Origin: Sipunculus nudus
Taxonomy: Eukaryota; Annelida; Sipuncula; Golfingiida; Sipunculidae
Assembly (NCBI GenBank): GCA_026874595.1
Contig: CM049309.1
Coordinates: 39,013,079 to 39,077,078 of the forward strand
Reading direction: 5' to 3'
Length of the DNA: 64,000 nt
Shown here: positions 13,501-25,500 of the stretch, piece after piece
How positions within the stretch are numbered: position 1 is the stretch's first letter
Layout: each line of letters begins with the position of its first letter
Position numbers and translations under genes: made by a program
Notes under the pieces: model-generated
Database searches by the model: none
The model's input: only the letters and a program-made list of their open reading frames with translations
Told to the model about the DNA's origin: nothing

Positions 13501-16500
13501 TAGCATATAATATCATAATTCATTCATGAATAAAAGTAATCATGTCTATTATTTTGTATAATTTACATTCCATTACTGCAGTTACTCTAATTTTTATAGA
13601 ATAAAGCAGCTCAACAAGCGTTATATATTATAATTATTTTATTTGATTATATCATGCTTACATTATACAAATAACTCTTCATGAGTTTCATACAGTATAA
13701 CTGAGATGTATTACACTAATTACATCATTAACCTTCAGCATGGATAGATTTAAAGCGTGGAACAGCCATTCCCAAGTAGTATATTTCTGTTACATCTACA
13801 GAATGAAACAGCACCACATGAGTACAAATACCCCATCTACAAGTTTAACAATGTTTATAATTCTGTTACATCTACAGAATGATACAGCACCACATACGTA
13901 CTACTACCACATCTACAAGTTTAACAATGTTTATAATTCTGTTACAGCTACAGAATGATACAGCACCACATGAGTACTACAACCTCATCTTCAAGTTTAA
14001 CAATATTTATAATTCTGTTACATCTACAGAATCATACAGCACCACATGAGTACTACTACCACATCTACAAGTTTAACAATATTTATAATTCTGTTACATC
14101 TACAGAATGATACAGCACCACATGAGTACTACTACCACATCTACAAGTTTAACAATGTTTATAATTCTGTTACATCTACAGAATGATACAGCACCACATG
14201 AGTACTACTACCACATCTACAAGTTTAACAATGTTTATAATTCTGTTACATCTACAGAATGATACAGCACCACATGAGTACTACTACCACATCTACAAGT
14301 TTAACAATGTTTATAATTCTGTTACATCTACAGAATGATACAGCACCACATGAGTACTACTACCACATCTACAAGTTTAACAATGTTTATAATTCTGTTA
14401 CAGCTACAGAATGATACAGCACCACATGAGTACTACAACCTCATCTTCAAGTTTAACAATATTTATAATTCTGTTACATCTACAGAATCATACAGCACCA
14501 CATGAGTACTACTATCACATCTACAAGTTTAACAATATTTATAATTCTGTTACATCTACAGAATCATACAGCACCACATGAGTACTACTACCACATCTAC
14601 AAGTTTAACAATATTTATAATTCTGTTACATCTACAGAATCATACAGCACCACATGAGTACTACTATCACATCTACGAGTTTAACAATGTTTATAATTCT
14701 GTTACATCTACAGAATGATACAGCACCACATGAGTACTACTACCACATCTACAAGTTTAACAATGTTTATAATTCTGTTACATCTACAGAATGATACAGC
14801 ACCACATGAGTACTACTACCCCATCTACAAGTTTAACAATATTTATAATTCTGGTACATCTACAGAATGAAACAACACCACATGAGTACTACTACCGCAT
14901 CTACGAGTTTAACAATATTTATAATTCTGTTACATCTACAGAATGATACAGCACCACATGAGTACTACTACCACATCTACGAGTTTAACAATGTTTATAA
15001 TTCTGTTACATCTACAGAATGATACAGCACCATATGAGTACTACTACCCCATCTACAAGTTTAACAATGTTTATAATTCTGTTACATCTACAGAATGAAA
15101 CAACACCACATGAGTACTACTACCACATCTACGAGTTTAACAATGTTTATAATTCTGTTACATCTACAGAATGATACAGCACCACATGAGTACTACAACC
15201 ACATCTTCAAGTTTAACAATATTTATAATTCTGTTACATCTACAGAATCATACAGCACCACATGAGTACTACTACCACATCTACAAGTTTAACAATGTTT
15301 ATAATTCTGTTACATCTACAGAATGATACAGCACCACATGAGTACTACAACCTCATCTTCAAGTTTAACAATATTTATAATTCTGTTACATCTACAGAAT
15401 CATACAGCACCACATGAGTACTACTACCACATCTACAAGTTTAACAATGTTTATAATTCTGTTACATCTACAGAATGATACAGCACCACATGAGTACTAC
15501 TACCACATCTACGAGTTTAACAATGTTTATAATTCTGTTACATCTACAGAATGATACAGCACCACATGAGTACTACAACCACATCTTCAAGTTTAACAAT
15601 ATTTATAATTCTGTTACATCTACAGAATCATACAGCACCACATGAGTACTACTACCACATCTACAAGTTTAACAATGTTTATAATTCTGTTACATCTACA
15701 GAATGATACAGCACCACATGAGTACTACAACCTCATCTTCAAGTTTAACAATATTTATAATTCTGTTACATCTACAGAATCATACAGCACCACATGAGTA
15801 CTACTACCACATCTACAAGTTTAACAATGTTTATAATTCTGTTACATCTACAGAATGATACAGCACCACATGAGTACTACTACCACATCTACGAGTTTAA
15901 CAATGTTTATAATTCTGTTACAGCTACAGAATGATACAGCACTACATGAGTACTACAACCTCATCTTCAAGTTTAACAATATTTATAATTCTGTTACATC
16001 TACAGAATGAAACAGCACCACATGAGTACTACAACCACATCTACAAGTTTAACAATGTTTATAATTCTGTTACATCTACAGAATGATACAGCACCACATG
16101 AGTACTACAACCTCATCTTCAAGTTTAACAATATTTATAATTCTGTTACATCTACAGAATCATACAGCACCACATGAGTACTACTACCACATCTACAAGT
16201 TTAACAATGTTTATAATTCTGTTACATCTACAGAATGATACAGCACCACATGAGTACTACAACCACATCTTCAAGTTTAACAATATTTATAATTCTGTTA
16301 CATCTACAGAATCATACAGCACCACATGAGTACTACTATCACATCTACAGTTTAAAAAATATGTTTATAATTCTGTTACATCTACAGAATGATACAGCAC
16401 CACATGAGTACTACTACCACATCTACAAGTTTAGCAATGTTTATAATTCTGGTACATCTACAGAATGAAACAACACCACATGAGTACTACTACCACATCT

Positions 16501-19500
16501 ACGAGTTTAACAATGATCCCTCCATGATAAAGGCCTTTGACATTCTGGATTGCTCTAAGAAAGAAGAGAGACTACACCTGGTGTTTCAGCTTGATGGTGA
16601 GAAAAGTTGAATAAACTAATTATTTTCTTAGCCTTAGTGACTCCAAAGTGACTCTAGCATGACATCAGAGTGACTCCAAACTTTTTATTGCCATATACAA
16701 CACACAATAGAATTACAAGAGAGACCATTCGCACATAATTTTAATTGTTTATGTATTATGGGGACTGTGTATGGTGGGATTGGTGGGAGGTTGGCATGGC
16801 TTAAAAGGCCTAAATTTGACAGCAGTGGGCTACCAAAGGTAGATATCCCAAAAAATTAATAAGGGCAACAGAAAAAGGAGAAGGTTGTTTTCAACATAGT
16901 AAAAAAATATTAAAATCCCAACAGCATTTCTAATAATCCTGCTCTTTTACAACAGAGATTGAACAAAATATGCTGATTCAGCATTGTAACATTTAAAATA
17001 TATGATCGAACCTTGCACATGGGGAAAAAAAAGTTTTCCATGCATACTTTCTTATTGGACTGCAAACTGTACTGATATAAGAGCTCAGACCTTTTTATTG
17101 AAAAATATGAACAAGAGCACTGGTAAAATAGAATTTAGATTATTTATTAGTGTCATCTCCCCTGAATTGTTATACAGTGAGCAGTTCTTTAAAACCAAAA
17201 AGAAACAAAAATAAAAACAAAAAAAAGTAAATTTACAGGCCTGAAATAGTTTCAGGTTTACTCAATAGGTGTCACCATGGGTCCTATGACAGCAAGGAAG
17301 GACTTAACTCTAAACATTGGAAGTTAAATCTTACTGGCCTGCTGTATCTTAACATTGGTATCAGGTGCCTGTTTAGACGAATTCTTATGGACATATTTTA
17401 AAACTTTCAGCTTTTATGAACAATTTATTGACAATGTAAGTTCATATGTTGAAGCAAGCGCAGTCATTGGTTTTTATATTACAGGGAAATACTCCACGAT
17501 AGTGAAGAACCGAGAGCAGAATCTGGTTCCCTCCATACGCCGGGCACTGTCACAGACAGCCAATATTACAGGCATCCGAATGACCGACTTTAGTGTGAGT
17601 AATGTTAGGCCAAAAAAATAAAAGGTATGGTTCTCAGGCACCACCAGCATCAATTTAAAACCCCCTGCATCAAAAATTTTTATTTTGATTTTCAATAGAA
17701 ACTTACCAATTTTGAGCTCCAGCCACTCGGACATTTCTTTCAAGATGATAAAATCATACAATTTTGATAAAACTTCCTTTGTAATGTAGTGCTTTTACTT
17801 TTTTAGCAAAATAAATCTGTTATTATCATGCTTTTCTCTTATCATTTGACATTTTTATCGAAACATACAAAAAAATAAAAAATGAAAAAAACGCCTACCC
17901 GCATTGTTTTATGTAAAAAAGTGCCTGAGAGCCAAACCTTCTTTTTTTTGGCCTCACACATTGTTTTATGTTAAAACCAGGGGCCTGTTGCAATAACGTT
18001 ATACTGGACTAAGCTTTCAAAGTTTTTAAGACCCAGAACATTATTAAGGTTGTGTTGCAATGACATAATACTTGAATAAAGCCCAGTAATAGGCCTAAAT
18101 GCAGTTGTTACAAGTGTGACATCATAATGGTTACTATAGTGATGCACAGATGCCACTGGGCTTAAGTCACTTGTCATCTTAGTGCAACACACCCCGGCAT
18201 ATTTCTGAAAATACCAAAAGATTTTAGCCCTTGGGTGTGTGCAGTAAGGTGACTTATGTCATGTTTGTGATGTAAGTCCAGGGAACATCTGTGTATCATG
18301 GTGGTAGAAATTATGATGTCACATTTATAACAATAGTATTTATGCCTGCTACTTTGGAAGTCCAGTATATATTGTTATTGCAGCAAGCCAATGATAACAT
18401 TCTCAATCTTGAACCTTGAAAGCTTATAGACTTCGAATAGAAATAGAAAAAAAGGATGACATTGTGAGTGATCATACTAAGGTTACTACAGTTTTCTTAT
18501 TACACAAATCTTGTATGACAAACTTTTTTTAAATCAACATTTTTTATGAAGTTTACAGTTATCCAAAATTCTGAGAAAGAATCAAACACAGAAAAGCACA
18601 AAATTCAGCTTTAATGTAATTTCCTTATTGGTAAATTTATTATTAGATATAGAGAATGTTAAATGGTGACATTGATGGGTAATTTATCATTGCGTGTAGA
18701 TAATAAAAACTTATGTGTCAGCATTAATTTTCTATTTCAGTTTGCAGTCACCAATGAAAACTATGTTGATGTTTGGTTCACATTACTGCCAAAGCCTGAC
18801 ATCAAGGGTAAGACCATAATTATCTGAGCATCATTTTTTTCATAAACTGCCTGAGTTTAATCATATATATTGCACTTTCTTCTTGTCACAAGTTGTATAT
18901 ATAAACTAGAAATCAGAATTCTAAAGGAACATGAGCCTCCCAAAACCGTCTTTGCATACACTTGTTCAGCCCTTATTCCCAGGTTCATTCTTGCACAAGT
19001 GACCGTACATTTATAAATATCCCTAGATGACGTTCCAGAATCCAGATCATGTGAAAGATCCACACCAAAATCTAATGGCTTCTTCATTGGCAAATTCCCT
19101 AAATGTCTTAAAAATATTTATGAGATTTTATCCATGATTGCACAAGTTTTGTTGTGAACAAGCACACAAACGCACACACAGATTGGGATGAACACATCGC
19201 CTCCTGGCTCAGGCAGTGATATTTACACTAAAATAGGAAACCAAACGGACCATGTGCATGCAGCTTAAATGCAAAAATGTAACTTAGTAGTAGAATCTTA
19301 AAGGTGCCCATTCACCTACCTTTGAAAAAGAATTTATGTGATTTCTGGCTTCTTCTGTGTATATATTATATTAATGATCAAGGGGTAATTTGGGTTATGA
19401 AAAGTTCTTATAAGGCCTTTGTGAAGAACTTGTTTATCAACTTTTTTATCAACAGCATGTTTGTAAACACAACAATGTTGACAAACTGTTGCACTTGTTG

Positions 19501-22500
19501 AATTTGTTTGGATTATTTCAGTGGGCCTCCTCATATTAAAACATGTTGATATTAACAAAACAAGCACCCTGTGTGCAGTGATATTCACATTTTCTGGCCT
19601 ATTGTTTATAAAAGCTCTAAGGGATTACCTTTAGTTTATAAAGGTCAGATAGGTGATTGGGCCCCTTTATATATAATTAAGAATTTACCATCCTCCATCA
19701 AATAAATGAAGTGGTGATTCTTGTTGGTGAAGTTTCACTTTTTCACATTGATTTAATAACGCAATAAATCTGCCTGTGATAGATTTACCTTATTCTGCCT
19801 TGTATCCTGACATTAAAATGGTGACGTGAAATGCCTTGAGGGTCCTTGAGGTTACCAAAGTTCTGATCGGTGGGTGTTTGGTCCTTTTGTAGATCAAATA
19901 TGTATCAGCTTGTTATACACCTAACATATGACGGGAGTATTATGGTATACCCACTGTCTGTCAGTCCATTAACTTTAAGTGTCACTGCAATAACTTACTG
20001 GGGCTTCGATGGATTTTCACCAAACTCACCATAACTCATTACCAAAAGATTATCTCGCCGAAGTTTGATTATGGGCCAAATCCACGCATATTTAATAAGG
20101 TCATGGGTCACTAGGCTACTTTGTAGTGTTGCCACAATAATTTAAGTAGAATATGAAGGATTTTGATAAACTCATCAGAAATGTTAATCAATAAAATATA
20201 TTGCCTAAGTTTGATTTCCACCAAAATCTACCCATATATACTGCAGTCAGAGGTCACCGCACTTTGGTGAATAAACAAAAATCTTATGGATTTTTCATGA
20301 AACTAATTATACATATTTACCAATAGAGTTTCCAACCTCAGTCAAATTCCTCAGCAGATTTCATGCATATTTAATGAGGTCAGATGTCACAGGACAAAAG
20401 ATGGGTGCATTACGCATGTTTGCGGTGCTCTTGTATTCTTTTTCTATCTTTTCATCATCAGGGTGTGCACATGGTATTGGCCATTTCAACACAGGCCATC
20501 AGTCTTCCTCACTGTGAATTTTGAGGCTAATCTTGTCTATAGTCCATTTCACCACCTGCTGTCCACCTGTTTTTATGCCCCCGCCACAAAGTGGCCGGGG
20601 CATATAGTTTTACCCATGTCCGTCATTCCGTCCTTTCGTCATTCCGAAATCAAACAGTTGTACGGACTTTTTTTTTGCAATGCATGCAGATATTGGCCTG
20701 ATTTTTTGTGTGTGGGCAGATATAGACCAGTTACAGATGGAGTTCGCGTTTCGTCCCGGTTGACCTACTTTTGACCGTTTTACGGCTCCTAAACTTAGAA
20801 AATTTCATGAAAAATAGAAATTTCATGACAAAATCACATGTACGGACTTTTTTTCGCAATGCCTGCAGATATTGGCCTGATTTTTGGTGTGTAGGCAGAT
20901 AATGACCAGTTACACATCATGTTCCCGTTTTGTCCCAGTTGACCTACTTTTGACTGTTTTACGGCTCCTAAACTTAGAAAATTTCATGAAAAATAGAAAT
21001 TTTCATGACAAATACACATGTACGGACTTTTTTTCGCAATGCCTGCAGATATTGGCCTGATTTTTTGTGTGTGGGCAGATAATGACCAGTTACAGATCGA
21101 GTTCACGTTTCGTCCCGGTTGACCTACTTTTGAACGTTTTACGCCTCCTTAACTTAGAAAATTTCATGAAAAATAGAAATATTCATGACAGATACACATT
21201 TACGGACTTTTTTTTCGCAATGCATGCATATATTGGCCTGATTTTTGGTGTGTTGGCAGATATTGACCAGTTACAGATAGAGTTCGTGTTTCGTCCCAGT
21301 TAACCTACTTTTGATTGTTTTACGGCTCCTGAACATAGAAACTTTCATGTAAAATATAAATTTTCATGACAAATACACTTGTACAGACTTTTCTTCGCAA
21401 TACCTGCAGATATTGGCCTGATTTTTGGTGTGTGGGCAGATAATGACCAGTTACAGATCGAGTTCACGTTTTGTCCCAGTTAATCTACTTTTGACCAGTT
21501 GACGGTGCTCTAACATAGAAAATTTCATAAAAAAGTGCACATGTATGGACTTTTTTTCGCAGTGCCTGCAGATACTGGCCTGATTTTTGGTGTGTAGGCA
21601 GATAATGACCAGTTACAGATCGAGTTCACGTTTTGTCCCAGTTGACCTACTTTTGACCATTTGACTGCTCCTGAACATAGAAAGTTTCATGAAAAATAGA
21701 AATTTTCATAACAAATCCATATGTACTGACTTTTTTACCTCAATGCCTGCAGATACCACCCTGATTTTTTATGTGTGGGCAGATAATGACAGTTACAGAT
21801 GGAGTTCGCGTTTCGTCCCGGTTGACCTACTTTTGATTGTTTTACGGCTCCTAAACATAGAAAATTTCATGAAAGACAGAAATTTTTATGGAAAATGCAC
21901 ATGTATGGACTTTTTTTCACAATGCCTGCATATACTGGCATGATTTTTGGTGTGTTGCTTGATAATGACCCGTTACAGAGCGAGTTTGCATTTTGCCCTT
22001 GTTGACCTACTTTTGACCATACAACACCTCCTGAACTTAAAAAAAATTTCAAAATTTTACAAATGTTTCTTATTTGCCCCAGGTGGGGCATTCGTGTTGT
22101 TCCGACACATCTAGTTTGTAGATGATTTACTTAAAAGTTTATATTTTTCAATAATTTCCAAGAAAAAAACATATGGAAGGACAACCTAACAGGGCAATTT
22201 AGAATTTTACAATAAATCTCCCGTGTATGTTTCACAACATTTTTGTCTCTTTATCATATCTTTGTTTTAGCTGGTTGTATTTTTTAGAGTGTTTACATGA
22301 GTTCATCCAATCAGCAGCTGTCAGTTGAGGCTGTTTTTGCATGTCACCAATGACCTTGACCGCCATAAGTGGGTCTGATGTGTTGTAAAATGTAGACTGA
22401 TTTCTCATATTTTCAGAAAATTATGTTACTCAAATATGGTATAAGGTAGGAATTTCTGTAATCCTCTCCTCTACACTATAATTGTTTCCCTTGAAATGTA

Positions 22501-25500
22501 CCTAATAAAAATTTTCACAGCAAAAAACAGGTGGACATGAGGGGATGAAATGGACTATAGATAATGTTGAGTTGTGTAACTCTCCTGATATCCTATCTCC
22601 TCCTCAGCACTCTCAATTATTACTCCTTCATCAGGGATGAAGTATTTTGTTTTGATTGTTGGTTAATTTGTTTTTATCTGGTTGCCACTTAGCTTGAACA
22701 GTTATAAACCAGTTTTCATGAAATCATGTGGAACACCATATGGTTTTAGTTTAAAGGATTCAGTATCCAATGTGAGATATGGTTATTAATTTATCCTTGT
22801 TTAGGGCCAGCTCCATTCATTGTGTATTAGGTGCCCCTGTATTCTTCACCTTTGTGATCAAGCATGGTGTTGGTGAACTGTGACACATTTTTCTGTGTAA
22901 CACACAGCAATATTTGATTTTGATCTGGGCAGAGGTATTTATGTCGTCTTTGACTACATTTCTAGAATGTTTGTTTGTTTACTTTATATTCTATTCATGG
23001 TAATTGGCTTTGTTGTTTTAATATTCTAGTATTCATTTTATGATTCATTAATGACCTATTAAGGTCAAGCAAATGTATTCCAAATCTCATTATATTATCA
23101 TATAACATAATTGGTTATGAAAAAAGTATTAATATAGATTTTACATAAAATGAGCCCATTTTTTCTATCTATTTTTTCCACTAAAAACATGAGGTTTGTG
23201 TGATTTGTTCAAAAACTATTGGCACATCTATGAGCACTGTGAACTCGGCAGTGATGTCACACACAGGGAAATCCCCTGTGCCTAAAAATATAGATCTGGG
23301 TGAAAGCACAGTAATTCTGCCACTGTCATTCCCAAATTTTCAGCAGAATAAAACAACATGCATTACTAGATCTAAATGGTTGATAAAATTGTCCATGATG
23401 TCACGTGTACCAGCCAATCAAATCTGGGATCTTTTCACATTAACCTCTACATGTTATGTTTGCAGTACTATGTTATGTTTATATTATTATTATTATTATT
23501 ATTTAGATACACAGGAGTGGATAGTAGAGGTAGACTCAGAGGAAGCATACAAGAGGCTGAAATCCAGCATGAATGAAGAGGGGACCAAAATAGACATCCA
23601 CTATCAAAACTTCAGAGAGGTAATATACTCTAAACATGCTTCATACTCACTGATGCATACTCTAACATACTGAAGATGACTTAATTTCTGCAGGCCAAAA
23701 TATTGTAGTCTGCGTATTTAATTGTGAGTGTAAATTTACCTTTAATTCATAGATTATTCATTAAAGAAGGGAAGATGGAGTTGAAAAAAATGTTGTCTTT
23801 ACAGGACTTCACATGTCACTAATTGATCACTAATTGTCATGATTTTCATGTTAAGAACAACAGACCCAAAAATATCAGTGTGATACTCAGCAGGGCAAAA
23901 TCTTAACCATTGGACTTTCATAAGATGTTCAAACTTGATTATTACTAGACAGGCTAATACATTATCTGTTTGTCATACATTCTAAGATTAGGTCACTTTG
24001 ACCTATTTTATGCTCAGCTGACTGTTAGTCATCTGAGCTATAGCGATCACTCTTTGTCCGTCGTCCGTCCGGCCATCCAGCTATCTGGCTGTCTGTCTGT
24101 TAACAAGGCACAAATAGTAACCACTGGACCTGGAATCTTCTACCTTTACATCCAGAGAGGTCCATGAAAAATCTCCTTGGAAACCTGGAATCAGGTCTCT
24201 GTTACCCATATTCTTCAAGCTATGGGGCTCCAAAGTACCCCCCAGAATAATGAAAAATTTGATACAAAAGCTCAAGTATCTGAACAACTAATGCATTGAT
24301 CACCATGATTCTTAGCATGGATATTGATTATGGAGTGTTTCATCAGTTTCTGCAGACTGGTGGTACCACCTATATTTTATTCAATTATCCGAATTTTTTC
24401 TCTATTTTTGAGATCTTTAAGGTTGCTGTCATCTGTTAAAGTTGCACAAATTGTTACAACTGGACCTAGAATCTTCATTCTTGTAATGCAAGGATGCCAA
24501 AGAAAAGTGTCTGTGGAAACCTGAAATTAGGTCTCTGTTACCCATATCCTTCAAGCTATAGGACTCCGAAGTATCTCTCAGAGTAATGGAAAATTTGATA
24601 CAAAAGCTGAATTATCTAAATAACTAATGCAGAGATCACCATGATTCTTTGCATGGATATTGACCATTAAGTGTTTTTATTAGTTTCTGCAGACTGGTGG
24701 AGCCACCTGTATTTTTATTAAATTTACGCATATTTTCTCTATTTTTGAGATATTTAAATACAGACACAATCTTGGCCTGTTGGTTAATCTGTTTCATGCT
24801 TCAGTTGAATGGGTATATACTACCATTCAGATGATAAAATTTCCTTTTGCGAATCTCTTCCCAGTCAGCTGAGCGTCATGACCCATGGGTCACTTGTTAT
24901 GTGCTGTGACTTGTACTAGCTAAGCATCATGGCCACTGGGCTACTTGTTTCCTTTTAGACTTATGCTTTTCAATAAAGTAAAACATGACAGTACCAGAAT
25001 TCTGTACATAGCAGATTTGTATTTGTTGGAATAATTCAGTTTTCCTGTGTGTCAACTATAAAAGGCATTTTCTGTATCACTTTTATTAGATTTGTTTTTG
25101 GCAAACTATCATGAACAATATAGTGCAGTGTAAATGTAAGATCCCTGGGTCTCTTGTTATTAATTTATGACACATACAGATTACTGTTACCTTCAGAAAG
25201 TAGCAGTTGTGAAAGGAAGTCTGACCCGAGGGAGAGAGGTTCTGGATCCAAGGCGGCACAAAGGAGACTGCACTGTGATACAAGGCTACACCTCAGGTAG
25301 GCTAGCTTGTATTGTGATACAAGGCTACACCTCAGGTAGGCTAGCTTGTCCTGTGATACAAGGCTACACCTCAGGTAGGCTAGCTTGTCCTTTGATACAA
25401 GGCTATACTGCAGGTAGGCTAGCTTGCACTGTGATACAAGGCTACACCTCAGATAGGCTAGCTTGTCCTGTGATAGAAGGCTACACCTCAGGTAGGCTAG

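Noticed and set aside
13785-16463. CRISPR-like array (regular repeats with variable parts)
   Set aside because: There are no unique spacers: the whole 76-bp unit repeats and it matches an exon border. The context is an animal intron.
16235-16610. Open frames of 73-77 codons across the 76-bp array
   Set aside because: They arise because three 76-bp units make 228 nt and two of the frames lack stops. Only the exon at 16464 has both a donor and family resemblance.
20463-22091. Several 75-100-codon frames in 20.4-22.1 kb
   Set aside because: They are fragments of the ~181-bp tandem units of the Helitron-like element; no Rep or helicase motif.
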